From Craspedostauros australis (lineage: Eukaryota; Bacillariophyta; Bacillariophyceae; Mastogloiales; Achnanthaceae), in assembly GCA_026770025.1 (NCBI GenBank), contig JAMXDE010000003.1:868001-932000 (forward strand): 64,000 nucleotides of DNA, written 5' to 3'. Of the stretch, positions 1 through 11,027 are shown in pieces (the first letter of the stretch is position 1; each line of letters begins with the position of its first letter). The notes under the pieces were generated by a model. That model worked only from the letters and a program-made list of their open reading frames with translations. It made no database searches and was not told the origin of the DNA. The position numbers were made by a program, and so were the translations under genes.

Positions 1-504
1 GGTGGAACAACGTGGGGACAGGCAAGATGGGGGCAGAAGCATCCCTCCCTTGACGCAAAACCGAAAGCGACATCGGCACCCATTCACACGCTTCCACTGA
101 GGCCAACAACCAGACGAAACAATCCGACAGGTACAAACTAATAGCATGTACCTACATATGATTGCGCACAGAGCAGAGTCGCAGAAATGGTAGACGGGGT
201 CGACATGATCCACATGACATGTTGCTCTCGCGATGCTCGCGATTGCAGACGAATATCTCTCTGGAGCGAGGTTTTGCTGATGAAGAGGGAATCCGGGCGC
301 CTCTGCACTGGACTCTGGAGAGAAAGTATGGTACGACAATGCATGTATGTGTATATGCGTATGTGTGTATGTAAGTACTATTGACATGGATACAGCTAAA
401 AATAGGCCGGACGAAGAATACAGCAACTCCGTGCCGCGCCATCTTGCAACCACTTGCGGAATGATTCATCAAAAAGAGGAGAGAGAGAGATGGCCAATTC
501 ACCT
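1..504. other. left flank, no supported gene
   Basis: This is the 3' flank of the minus-strand DUF6824 gene. Short open frames occur on both strands, but none has a recognisable domain or a coding-like composition. A TG/TA-rich simple stretch (alternating TGTATGTGTATATGCG type) lies near 340-380. I see no RNA gene. Confidence 0.5.
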
Positions 505-1948
505 TCAGGTTTGGGTATTTGGTGTCGCCGCCAGATCAAAGTTGAACAGGTTTGCCCAAGCCATCGGGCTGATCGCGGTGGTTTGGCTGGGAAGGATTGT
601 CGCTGTGCGATGGGCCCACGACTGATAGTGCAGCTGCCGGGGCTGTGGGGGCATCCCAGCTCGCACTGGAGCGGGATCCTGTGATGTGCATTGGCGCGGA
701 GTAACGATAGTTGGTGTATCTCGTGATTGAGGATTGGTGGGTGCGGGAATCGGCCACGGGGCCATGCCTTCTGCGGGTGCCAAAGGTGCAAGCGGTTCGC
801 CGGCACCCTGAGCGGTGACCGCAGAAGCAGCAGCAGCATTGTCGCTAATATCGTCTTGTTGGAACAGGCCTGATTCGAAGTCGTCTTCGCTTTCTTCTGC
901 GAAGGCTGCGAGATCAAGTACATCCAACTCCAGCGCAGGAAGGTTCGCTGTCGTAGGCATATCGAGCTGTTGCATTGCAATCGCAGCCTCGAGGAGTTGT
1001 TGTTGCTCCGCATTGACGAATGCTTCGTCATCCTACACCTCATTGGTCTCAAACTGCTGTTGTTGTTCCTGTGCCACATCCACGTGTTGTGGGAACATTG
1101 GCTCCGCTGCCGCTGCTACCGGGGCAGCAGCTTGATCACCAATGATATCCAATTCGAGAGCATCAAGATGAACTTCGAGTGGTTCTGGTCTGAACATTGC
1201 CTTCTCTGCGTTGACGCCTTCGAGGACATAGGCTGCAGGCGGTAGTTGTTATGGAAGTGTAAGTGAAAGTGAGATTAAGAGGTGGTGAGATAGTGGATGG
1301 GAAGAGACGGGTTAGTGTTGACAATGTTGACTGTGGGGAGATGGTTCGATTGGCAAGGTCGCCAGAGTTGGATACAGCGAGTGTGTATGTATCCGCAGTG
1401 CAGTGCGATCGTTGACAATGAGCGGGAGGCATCATGATTCAGTCCATCACATTCGCATGTCTTGGTCGCAGGCTGATCGCACAACGAAGCAGACGATATG
1501 CAATCGGATACTTACCGCAGACAGCTTGAACCACCTTCTCATCTTTTGGCGTAGGTGGGCTGGCTTTTTTCGTTTCGCGCAATGCATGTTGAACCTTTCG
1601 AAGTGCAACCCTCTCCTCGACCTCTTCCCAAACTGATGCGGCCTCGTTGCGCCGGTCGGGAGCAACGTTGGCATTGCCGTTGGCATTGCGACGCCTGATG
1701 CGGGCTGCAGCGGGCTGCTTCTTCCAGAAACGGACTACGTATCCGTCGAGGCCGGTCCTGATCTCACGGAACGCATCAGTCACGACGTTCCACTTCTGTC
1801 CAACCTTTGCCTTGGAGTATTCATCTTTGTACTTCAGGATCACCTTGCGGTATCGAATGCTGCCTGGAAAGGAGTACACATTCTTACCTCTGCCCAGAAG
1901 GACATCGATTTGACTTGGGGTTGTAATGGTGGTGGCCGTGCGATCCAT
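505..1948 (-). CDS. DUF6824 domain protein 1 (two or three exons)
   Basis: This is a predicted nuclear, diatom-type DUF6824 protein of unknown function. The start is the ATG at 1948 (M-D-R-T), after an A/C-rich leader. Exon 1 (1516-1948) encodes the domain at about residues 14-110: I-D-V-L-L-G-R-G, then a basic helical part with F-W-K-K and W-E-E-V-E-E-R. The donor GTAAGT follows at 1515 and the acceptor TGCAG ends at 1233. This 283-bp intron joins phase 1 to phase 1 and gives A-V-C-A-Y-V-L. Exon 2 encodes an Ala/Gln/acid-rich tail that meets TAG at 1033-1035, but the same frame continues with similar composition to 505. Either the protein ends at TAG (210 aa) or a 72-bp intron (967-1038, GTGTAG...AACAG, phase 0) removes the stop. 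The domain is clear; the 3' structure is not. Confidence 0.72.
1233..1515 (-). other. intron of DUF6824 gene 1
   Basis: On the minus strand the donor GTAAGTATCC and the acceptor CGCCTGCAG are close to consensus. The exon frames on the two sides join without a shift, and the intron has stops in the exon frame. Confidence 0.8.
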
Positions 1949-4900
1949 GGTTGGTTGGAGCTCGTGCTCGTAGGTCGTAGCGGTATTGTTTGTTTGTTTG
2001 TGTGCGTGTGAACGGTGTTTGTTTGCTGGAGGCAGGAGGTGCTCAGCCAGTTCTGAATAGAGTATTGCTTGGTGTGTTCGGGGAGACGATCTGGCGATTT
2101 TCAGAATTATGATCAAAGCGAGGGAAAAAGATATGGATTTGTGCCTGGAGATGCTGTTGCTGTTGCTGTTCGTTGTGCGAGATGCTGTCGTTTTGTATCA
2201 CCTCGGTCGCAGTCTCCTGTGCTTCTTTCGTCGCGCTACGTTGGTATGGTACGTATGCTACGCTGATCCTGCGTCTGCGATCTGCTGTTTCCAGATTCAG
2301 TACCCTATGATCGATATCGCGTGATGCGGTGGCTGAAACGGTTCGCAATTATATGCACGCGGGTACGGTACGGTAGAGTACGGCAGAGTCGAGCCTGCGT
2401 GGTCGCGGACGCGGACGCAAAGAAGGGAACAAGGGATGGGAAGCAGACAGAGACGAGACGTGCCCTTTGTGTCAGCCAACTTCCCGGATGTGTTGCCGAT
2501 GCTGTTTTGTCAAGATGGCAGCTGCTGTCGCAACTTGAGGACAGTACTACAGCCATTCACGGATAGCGTGTGCTTGTTTGTAGGCACCCGTGGGGAAGAG
2601 TTGCCACAAGGGTGTCGAAGTCTCTGATTGCGAAAGAAAAGCAACGAAACGACCAATTGCACGGGCCCGCTGAGATCGACCAGTGGTTGACGATTCCATC
2701 AGTCCCTCACGTCGATGAGCGCCAGCATCGACTGCGAGGCGTTGACATTGCGTGAGTCGCCGCCGCTTCCCTTAATGATATCACTCACCTTTCTGTCTGA
2801 CTATCTGCTGGATCGCTCAGAAGCGTTCACGGCAAACGGCGACGTTGGTGAGGTTGTGATGCGACGTGATTGTTGAGGAGCCCCTGGGTCAAGTCTGAGG
2901 TGCTGGTCAATCGCCAAGCACCAGGCGGTGTGTATGTGCGAGTGTTTTTCCGTGTTCGTGAAGCGTGGTGGGGTGCTCTGAAGCACGATCTACTCTGCTC
3001 TGAGGCAATACCACTGCCTTGTTCCTGGCCTCACTTCGCGTGTTGTTTCGTGCTGTTTTGTGCTTGGTTTGTGCTTGGTTTGTCGCTGTCTGCGAGAGCT
3101 GAATCGGAGGCATGTGTTGTGTGATGTGTGCTGTCACCGTGTGTTGTCACTGTGTGCTGCGCCTGTGCTCTGTTTTGTCCGATGTTTGCTGAGCGAACGC
3201 AGCGGAGTTCAGCGCAGTGGAGCAGGGCAATGCGTGATACGGTGGAGGGGACAGTGCTCGTAGCTTTACAGCGCCGTGGCCCTTGCGCACAAGGCTGTGC
3301 GCATCTCCTTGCGCTCGTAGCACTGTCAGATTGCGCAAGTGTGTACCATAATCGTACTCAACACGCAGAGTGGATCGAGGCAGGGCATGGTAATTGCCTT
3401 TCCGCGAAGGAACTTCCATGTCACCGGTAGTGCGATGTGGAGCAGTGTTTCGTTCTCTCGCACTGTCCTTTCTGCCCTCCTCGTGATGCGTGGCAGATCT
3501 TTCTGTCTCCAATCATGCGGGCAAATGTGTGATGATTCTGTGCAAAGCTCCGCCTTCGTCCTTCATTCTCCTTGATGCAAGCACGTCCATCCAAGATGGT
3601 TAGCGCGGGCGGCGTTTTGCCTCGTTGATCCACAACCATCACCACACCCCAAGACCGGTGTCGCCGATGACTGTGTGTCGACCCGAAGGAGCGAATCAGT
3701 TTTGATGCAAAAAAAAAGGAGAACGTCAAGGGGCCAGGGACTGATCTGATCCCGCGAGGGCTAAGTCGAAAATGGTATTTTCTCCACCAACAACACATAG
3801 TACCGCATCATGGCAGACGCCTTTCCACAATTTTGCATCAAACGATACAGCAATTGCGGCGCAGCTCTGCACAGTCCCAATGTGTGCGGGACACCCACAG
3901 AGTGCCATGCTGGCAACAACACCACTATCTCCTCTCCTATAAATACTCCTGGGACGGTTCTGGTGCAAACAGAGACCACCATGTCACAGCGCCAACCTCG
4001 GCAGAAGATTCTCATGATCACGAGCGTCAACAGGATTCGGCGGTTTGTCCATCATGGCTCCTGTACATGGTCTACCAAACTGGTAATATACGTATCTGCA
4101 TGCCTACATTTCATGAGATATAATAGCTGACTGTAATGCGGCAAGATGTGATGCGGCAAGGCGGAGTACAAAGAACAGCAACCGGATTCAAGTGGCACCC
4201 CTGCGGTTTCGGCGCGGTCAAAAGGAAGATGATGCAAAGACGGGACGGAATCGCTTTGTGGCATGTCACGCCGCCTTTTCTCCTCCACAGACGCGTGTCA
4301 ACCATGACCGATCAACAATAAGTGGCACGATCTTGGTCTTCCTTCCCTGTTTCTCATGTTCCATGCGCCGGCATCGATGGTGCCATACTACTACGACAGA
4401 GATGTTTGGGCTTCTGCGGAATGATTCACACCAAAACCATGTCTTGGGACACATACTCAACGTGTAGTTGCACTGTTCGCACCCCGGCTACGTACGCTCT
4501 CGTGCAAGCAGCAATAGACGAAGCAGAGGAACTGGACTCACGACAGCAGCACAGGTGTTGTTCTGTCGGTTGTGATGTACTCTTGGTGTCGCGCATCGCT
4601 GCGCCATCCTCTTACGAGCTGTGCGTGTGTAGTAGAGATAGTATGGTACATACGCAGCAGACGAGCATGAATGCTCCTGGACGTCCTATGATGAGCGTCT
4701 GCACTGCTACTGTACCTCTGGCTGCTCTCCGGATGGAGCTTCTTCCTCTCATTAGTATCGATTTGTCGTGTCTGTCTGTATTGGCGTATGTTTACTTCCG
4801 TGTCTGTCTATCTGTGTGTATGTATGTCTGTGTATACGTATGTATGTATGTATGTATGTATGGATGGATGGATGGATGGATGGATGTTTGTTCGTCGTTG

Positions 4901-5277
4901 TATCATTTCTTGTCGTGTCTGTTTTAGTCACGAATAAAGCATCCAACGGGACTGGCCTGGCGAAACTGATGAGATCTGGTGTGAACGCCCCCGATGCGCT
5001 AGTCTTAGTATGATTATCCAGCAGAAAGTATAATATAATAGTATATCAAACAACATCGTCTCTGTCTCCACTTAATCTTTCACGCGTGCACGTACACGTA
5101 TGGAGAAAACTCCGAGTAACGCAAAGGATTGGGTTTGCTTAGCCTTGTTTCTACTGGAGTGATCATTCCGGACATCTCCGATGAAGATCCTTCATCTCGT
5201 ATTGTGTCATGAGGAACATTTTGCTCTGAATTCCGGTGTCGCATCCGCGCTGCATTCGCATGTCACCATGTCGCAAA
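1949..5277. other. 3.3-kb intergenic region, no supported gene
   Basis: The part next to 1949 (to about 2060) is the A/C-rich 5' leader of the minus-strand DUF6824 gene; on its coding strand it is full of CAAACA-type units. Beyond that only short frames without domains are seen. A 201-codon frame at 4322-4927 ends in simple repeats and is not convincing. I found no tRNA or rRNA by eye. Confidence 0.5.
4810..4887. repeat. (GTAT)n/(GGAT)n microsatellite
   Basis: GTAT/GTCT tetranucleotides run to about 4861 and pass directly into about six GGAT units ending near 4886. This is a compound simple repeat in non-coding sequence. Confidence 0.9.
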
Positions 5278-6036
5278 TTAGAACATCCCAAAGAACTTCT
5301 TGCCTTGCATCTGCTTGTCCAAAGCACCCACGAGGGCCGTCTGCACGTTCTTGCCGAACGCCTCGGCGTACCCATCGCGTGCGGCGCAATCCTTCATGTA
5401 CCGCGCCACGTTTGGCCATTTGCCGGCAATGTCGATGCCCTGGAAGAATTGCATCACGTACAGCAGGTACGACGCCACGGCCACATCGGCCAACGTGAAT
5501 TGCGTGCCGAGCAGATACTGCTGTTCCTTCAGGAGATCATCCAGCGTCTGAATTCGCTTGTTGGGCTTCTTCAATCCTGTGTCGTACACCTTGCCGTCCG
5601 GGGTTTCCAGGAAACAGACGGGATCCAACGACGCGTTGGCCCACAGGATCCACGATGTGATGGCGGCGGCGTCCTTGGCGCTGTAGTTGTCCATCGTCAA
5701 CGTGTGGAAGTACTGCAGGATGGCGCCAGATTCGAAGACCAGGACGTCGCCGTCATCCGTGAGGCATGGCAGCTGTCCGAAGGGATGCGGATTCTGGGCC
5801 AAGTCGCCCATCACGAAGTCCAGACCAACCTCATTGGCTCCCCAGTTGCACAGCGGCGATCTGGTTCCGGGATGTCCGTACAGGGTCCGCGCCATGTCCA
5901 GCTGGCTGGAAGATGGCTGGTGCTGGACGCGCAATGCACCGGTATTGGAGGAGAGCGACGGTGTGGTGAAGCCCTGCGTCGTGGAGGATGCGATGGCAAG
6001 GAGCCAGAGCATCAGCATCTTTTGGCCAGCAATCAT
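5278..6036 (-). CDS. glutathione S-transferase-like protein, probably plastid-targeted
   Basis: The product is 252 aa. A thioredoxin-fold GST N-domain (about residues 47-120) opens with T-L-Y-G-H-P-G-T-R-S and holds the substrate-side Q-L-P-C-L-T-D motif (usual form V/L-P-x-L) and E-S-G-A-I, the glutathione gamma-glutamyl contact. An all-helical C-domain (about 125-245) follows, with T-L-A-D-V-A-V-A-S-Y-L, the conserved N-capping box of the family. The ATG at 6036 was chosen because it gives a short hydrophobic signal (M-L-M-L-W-L-L-A-I-A) followed by Q-G-F-T-T-P, which fits the heterokont plastid presequence with Phe after the cleavage site. The frame is open farther upstream to 6693, but that part overlaps a minisatellite and looks non-coding. 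GST family is clear; substrate and class are unknown. The serine-like position R-S-P may be the catalytic residue. Confidence 0.85.
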   Translation of the reverse strand: MIAGQKMLMLWLLAIASSTTQGFTTPSLSSNTGALRVQHQPSSSQLDMARTLYGHPGTRSPLCNWGANEVGLDFVMGDLAQNPHPFGQLPCLTDDGDVLVFESGAILQYFHTLTMDNYSAKDAAAITSWILWANASLDPVCFLETPDGKVYDTGLKKPNKRIQTLDDLLKEQQYLLGTQFTLADVAVASYLLYVMQFFQGIDIAGKWPNVARYMKDCAARDGYAEAFGKNVQTALVGALDKQMQGKKFFGMF

Positions 6037-6060
6037 ATTTTGCCTTGGGTCGGCAGGCGG

Positions 6061-6125
6061 TGGATGATGTTGATGGATGACGTTGATGGATGATGTTGAT
6101 GGATGACGTTGATGGATGATGATGA
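6061..6125. repeat. 13-bp minisatellite, five copies
   Basis: The unit TGGATGAYGTTGA is repeated five times with T and C alternating at one position; the last copy has GATGA. It lies 25 bp upstream of the GST-like start codon, in its leader or promoter. Confidence 0.9.
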
Positions 6126-7346
6126 TGGTGAGATAATGCTTCGGAAATCGGCTTTGGACTTGATCGATCCTTGCAATTTCGTTCTGTCCTGTCCTGCCTT
6201 GTTCCGTTCCGTTCTGCTCGACTCTCTTCTCCTCTGCTATGTTCGGTTTGGTTTGTTGTTGGACAACAGGTGACCCGATCGGATCCGATTCGGTTTCAGA
6301 TCCGGCTCCAGGCCGATTCGATTTGAGTTGCGATCTGTTGCACCAAGATCCGCCAAGATTGGATCTGCGTTTGTCGGTCAGTGCCGCTCTTCTTTGTTGA
6401 GGTGGTCGGTGTCGCGTCATTGTCACACACTGAATGTCGTCTGCGTGTCTGTGCGCGTACTTGTGCATCAAGCACATGCACCTCAACGTGGATTTGCACC
6501 TTTTCGCGATTGCGTTCGTTGTCTTGGTTCTTTTTCGCGAGATGAGGGCAGCGTTTGTGGTCTTTGGGTGTTGTTTTTCTGACAAAAGAACTCCAATGAC
6601 GTCACGGTACTCAATCTTATAACCGCCGACCACCTCGACCACACGCTTCGCCTTCTCCACCAAGAAAGATGATTGGGAGGAAAGTATCAACAATCATAAA
6701 ATTCTCCGATTTTATGTCAGAACTGTCGACTTCGATCAAGATTGGAAGCCTGTTGTGTTCTAAAGGTAGGAATAAGACTGTGGTACTGGACAATCCCGTA
6801 GTGGAAATTGTCACATGCGACATGGATGGTCACTCCCTTTTCGGCACTGGTGCACCCATACACCAGAGACCATGTTCTCCATCATCAACTTTAGTTCAAG
6901 ATGTCTGTGTCTCTTGTCCAATCCTCGTACGACGCTGTGACGAAGATGCGTCGCCACAGGTCCCAAAGCCAAGTTCGACACGTTTCCTCTCACAAAATCA
7001 TCTGGTGATCACGTCACCATCACATCTTTCGCATCCGCCATACCCGTTCCCTCCGCACACACACACAAACAGACAACGTACTCAACTCCACAACAGAAGC
7101 ATCACACCACAACATCGAAGCATCACAATACCTGAGAAGCCGAGACAGCACAAACCAGAGCGTGTCATTACAGCGCACCGAGCATCGCAGAAGACGCGGG
7201 CATCACACAACAAGCCATCACATCACACACAAAAAGCATCACATCGCAACGAAACAAAGCCTCGTACCGCAAAGCACAAAGCAACACCATCAACGCACCA
7301 ACGCACCAACGCACCAACGCACCAACGCATCAACACATAAACAACC
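6126..7346. other. divergent intergenic region
   Basis: This 1.2 kb separates the minus-strand GST-like gene from the plus-strand TPR-like gene and must hold both promoters. From about 7040 to 7346 the plus strand is very poor in G and rich in CA, CAA and ATCACA units, a probable long 5' leader of the downstream gene. No other gene is supported. Confidence 0.5.
7291..7330 (+). repeat. 8-bp tandem repeat in 5' leader
   Basis: Five copies of CAACGCAC (the last ends CAT) lie 17 bp before the ATG at 7347. They form part of the G-poor leader. Confidence 0.85.
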
Positions 7347-8348
7347 ATGAGAAACATGAAGTTCCTTGACGCCGTGTACCTCAACGAGAGAGGGATTCGG
7401 TTCCTCCAAAAGGGACTGTACCAGAATGCGAAAGCGTCGTTTGCCAAGGCTGTGTCGCTGGCGGGTGGCAAAGTCCAAGACGCCAACATTCGAGAACGGC
7501 TTCCGCAGAACCACCCTCTCCGCGATGTCGACAGCACCAGCTCCAACGCAGGCCAATTCGACTCGCAGCGGCCGCAACATGTTGATGATAACGCAGATGG
7601 CAACAGCGACAACAACGCCCATCACCGACAGCAGCAGCAGCAGAAGCCCGAGCTTCAGCAAGAGTATCATCAATCGCCGTCCCAGCCATGCCATTCAATT
7701 CAGCAACCTCAACTACACTTCCAGGATGAATGGAGCGCAGTGCCAATCAGCCACTCCTCCTCCTCTGCTGCTGCTGCTGCTGCTGCCGTGCGCACCAAAG
7801 ACGATGCGACAACCGCTGCTCACGGATACGTCGACACCGCACCCATGGTCTTCCGTCAGATTCCATCGCCGAAGGATCCAGGCAGCCAGCGCCATTCCAG
7901 AATTCGTCTCTGCGTCGTGATCCTCTACAACTACGGACTCGCCTACCACTTGCACAGCCGCGAACGATGCGACGCGCGCATGCAGGATCGCAAACGCGCC
8001 GTGCATCTCTACGAACTGAGCTGCGCTCTGTCGTATCAGGCCGACCTCGAAATGGGCTGGGCCTACCGGCTGCGCATCGCGAACAATTTGGGACAAGTGC
8101 TGCGCGAGCTGGGGCAGGTGCGGCACGCCGACGGGTACTTCCAAGATCTGCTGAGCTGCTTGCTGTATCTGCAGCAGGAGATGAAACTGCAAGGCGACAG
8201 CGATGGAGTCTCGGGTGCGCGTAGCAACTCGATCCTGCTGCGCGACGAAGTGCTGGGTGGACAGTATCGCATCGCGTCGCTGGAACCGTTCTTCGAGAAT
8301 TTGCTGCCCCTCATTCTCAAGAACCGCGGCGTGGCTGCGGCGGCATGA
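7347..8348 (+). CDS. TPR-like helical protein, function unknown
   Basis: The product is 333 aa. The N-terminal 40 residues contain a TPR-like helix pair (A-V-Y-L-N-E-R-G-I-R-F-L-Q-K-G-L-Y, A-K-A-S-F-A-K-A-V). Residues about 50-170 are low complexity, with Gln, Ser and Ala runs. Residues about 185-333 are helical and resemble two degenerate TPRs: L-Y-N-Y-G-L-A-Y-H-L, then a pair containing R-I-A-N-N-L-G-Q-V-L-R-E-L-G, where N-N-L-G is typical of TPR helix A. No enzymatic motif is visible. The ATG at 7347 sits in ACAACC-ATG context directly after the CA-rich leader; M4 is an alternative start. A possible polyadenylation signal AATAAA lies at 8386, 38 bp after the stop. The gene is probably real; a scaffold role is inferred only from TPR similarity. 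Confidence 0.75.
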   Translation: MRNMKFLDAVYLNERGIRFLQKGLYQNAKASFAKAVSLAGGKVQDANIRERLPQNHPLRDVDSTSSNAGQFDSQRPQHVDDNADGNSDNNAHHRQQQQQKPELQQEYHQSPSQPCHSIQQPQLHFQDEWSAVPISHSSSSAAAAAAAVRTKDDATTAAHGYVDTAPMVFRQIPSPKDPGSQRHSRIRLCVVILYNYGLAYHLHSRERCDARMQDRKRAVHLYELSCALSYQADLEMGWAYRLRIANNLGQVLRELGQVRHADGYFQDLLSCLLYLQQEMKLQGDSDGVSGARSNSILLRDEVLGGQYRIASLEPFFENLLPLILKNRGVAAAA

Positions 8349-9429
8349 GATACATACGTGGGTATAGTAGAGGAGAAGAAAACGCAATAAATCAACGCAA
8401 AAGATAATAGAATAGATCAAGAAGTCATTCGCCCACCACATGTTGCTGTTGCGGAAGTAGACGAGTTTGATCATATTGGTACGAGTTGACGAGGTATTGT
8501 GGGGTCTTCTGCTCTACATGCTATAATAGATTGTACAAGCTGAGACGACTTGCACGCTCAGCTTGCGCACACTCAGCGTCGCCACATTCGTCTACACCTC
8601 GCACGCCACGTGATTGTTCTGTGATCAATTTTCTCTAGTCTCTCTATCCTTAGACTATGTAGAGCTCCAATCGCGATTCCTCCGAATCGGGATCGTCGGC
8701 GTTTTGATTGTTCCACCAATCAAAAGTCCGAGCGTGATCTTCGAAACCGAACATGTCCTGCCAATGTCGCAATGCGCCATAAGTCGTGGTCGTGTTGGAC
8801 GGAGAATAGGTCACTGGATGTTCTTTATGACCAGCGAGGGAAAACGCCGCGCGCAGCAATGACGCCGTGGAGCAAACCCGTGAGACAGAAACAGAAGTTT
8901 TCGTCTTGCGTCTTTTTTTGTTTTGAGACTCCTACTCGGTGTGTTTGCGCGTTGAAGTTAATCTCAGTTCGTGGTGGGGGTCTGTTTGCGCACAAAGAGA
9001 GAGGACACGACCAAAAACAGCGAGAGGCCATTTCTGTGGAGACACACGCGCGTTGGGCGTTGTCGTGCGCGTTGCGCGTTGGTTTCCATCCTGTTCGTGT
9101 TATTCTCTGTCAACGCCTATTTGGCTTCCCTTGTTGGCGGTTTTGCTTTTCGTCGTTGTTGCTGTCAGCACCGTACGTGTACTTTACTCGTGTGTGCGTG
9201 TGCTCGTAGTCGTAGCGCTACTTTGTGCTATGTCCTCGCGAGAACTTCTTTGCGTGTCAGACTTCTGTTTCGTTTGGCTTGTTGCAAACCCGCGTTGGCT
9301 AATTTCAACTTCGTCAACACACAAACCATAAAATACAAGACAGCCACCAATTTCAATTCCGTCAACAACGACACCAACTCACCAACTCGCGAGCGACCAA
9401 ACCAAGCGAACAGCAACAACAACAACACC
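8349..9429. other. intergenic region with 5' leader of the A20 gene
   Basis: About 1.1 kb. The frame of the A20 gene is open upstream to 8971, but that part is Arg/Cys-rich and unlike coding sequence. From about 9300 the plus strand becomes G-poor (AACTTCGTCAACACAC type, then AAC repeats), a probable leader. Nothing else is supported. Confidence 0.5.
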
Positions 9430-9900
9430 ATGTCTTCCAGCAACAACTCCGAGACCGCACCATCAACCTCCGGCCCAAAGCTCTGCAACAAGGGCTGCGG
9501 GTTCTTCGGCAGCGAAGCTACAGGCGGCTGCTGCTCGAAGTGCTTCGTTGCTTCGTTGAAGAAGTCCACCGCTGCGGCCGCGCAAACGGCTCCCGCCCTG
9601 GTGGAGGAGACAGAGAACGCAACCATCACATGCAGCACAGTCGACGCCCTGCAGGCGGAACCAGCGGCACCACAGGCAACTGGCGAATCGGACGAGAAGG
9701 CGCCATCGGCATCGTCGGCGACACCGGCAGCCACGACGGCGGCCACGACCACCAAGAAGAAGAAGAAGAAAAAGAAGGCGAGCTACAAGAGCCTCATGGC
9801 CAACATGATGAAGGAAACGAACAAGGATGCCGACAAGGAACGCGAGGCGCTGAGGGACGGCCTGGGCGGCGGCAACTTCTCCAAGGTGGCCAAGATCTGA
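9430..9900 (+). CDS. A20-type zinc finger protein, no AN1 domain
   Basis: The product is 156 aa. Residues about 18-40 form an A20 finger: L-C-N-K-G-C-G-F-F-G-S, then C-C-S-K-C-F. The Cys spacing and the C-G-F-F-G-S core match A20/AN1 stress-associated proteins, whose A20 fingers bind ubiquitin. The middle is Ala/Thr/Glu-rich and disordered, with a run of eight lysines near residue 110 that could act as a nuclear signal. The C-terminus (Y-K-S-L-M-A-N-M-M-K, then G-G-G-N-F-S-K-V-A-K-I) is a second conserved-looking block. The usual C-terminal AN1 finger is absent. The ATG at 9430 was chosen because it follows the AAC-rich leader and directly precedes the finger. A role in ubiquitin signalling is inferred from the finger alone. 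Confidence 0.82.
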   Translation: MSSSNNSETAPSTSGPKLCNKGCGFFGSEATGGCCSKCFVASLKKSTAAAAQTAPALVEETENATITCSTVDALQAEPAAPQATGESDEKAPSASSATPAATTAATTTKKKKKKKKASYKSLMANMMKETNKDADKEREALRDGLGGGNFSKVAKI

Positions 9901-11027
9901 TGATCTCTTCTCTTTCGAACCGAACGCAGCGTGTCAACCATCCGTCATCCACGTGTGCTGTCGTTCAGCGACCATCGCACAACCTGTCCTCCCTCGTTTT
10001 TGAGATACGCTGCGGGCCATGGACGTCACATCACATTCGCCGTGCACAAACGCATCCGCGGCACGCATCCCATCATCATCATCAGGAAAGCATCTGCAGA
10101 ACGCGGAGCGCTTTCGCCATCCCATAACAATACCAAATAAAACGAAACCAAACAATAGAAATCATTCAAGTCTCTGCTGTCGTCATCGGCATCGACATAC
10201 TCAATGTGCGCTGCCGCAGGGGTCGGTGGCAGGCGCACCCACGCACATGCACCACCAACAAAAGAGGAGGAGCCTTCTCATCATCATCATCATCATCCGC
10301 GACCTCCGCCTCTCGTTCCACCATCGTCACCATCCCAAAGGCATGTCCCACCTTTTCCCTCCAAACAGACGTTGACACAAACCATCACTGATTGCCACTG
10401 CCATTCCACGCAACAGCTACAACAACAGACCAGCACGAAAGCAGAGTTCCGGTCTTGCACAAGAAGAGAAAGAACAAAGATGGCGTCAAACGAACATCGA
10501 TATTCTTGTTCGTTGATCGTGCTAATCCATTGCCCAATCAGCGTGACTCATTGTCAAGTCCCACAAAATGTGCGGGAGCTGGCCGTGTATGCTCTACATT
10601 CGATGAAGCGCTATCAGTGTGTCCGTTGTTGTATGACCGTTGTTGCGTCGCTGTCGTTGTCAAGAATTGTCTCAACAGTCAAGGGCTTAACGTAGCGCCA
10701 ATGGTCACAAGAATACAGTGATGCCTTTGCCTCCCGCCACTTTGCGGCAAAATGGAGTCGATGTTCACCAATCAACTTCACGATTGCCTCGCTGATCTTT
10801 TCCATGGATCGTCTCTCATTCGAAGAACAACACAGAGAGAGAATCGCGGAGACAACAACGAGCACCATCACAATCGCAAGGAGCAGCAGCGCATCCATCC
10901 GGTGATTTGTTCTTTTGCATCATTCTGCTTGTTATTAATGCACCAGACCATCTCGACTACTCCATCATCACATCACATCACATCAGTGATCGCTTCCTCT
11001 CGTCTCCCCAAGCACAGAACGCCAACA
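9901..11027. other. intergenic region
   Basis: About 1.1 kb between the A20 and Rheb genes. AATAAA at 10136 may be the polyadenylation signal of the A20 gene. Several short CAT/ATC runs occur (10073-10085, 10275-10295, 10965-10985). No coding or RNA gene is supported. Confidence 0.5.

Noticed and set aside
4322-4927. 201-codon plus-strand frame
   Set aside because: It has no domain and its end translates the GTAT/GGAT microsatellite.
6037-6693. 219-codon upward extension of the GST-like frame
   Set aside because: It crosses a minisatellite and has non-coding composition; the downstream ATG gives a proper signal peptide.
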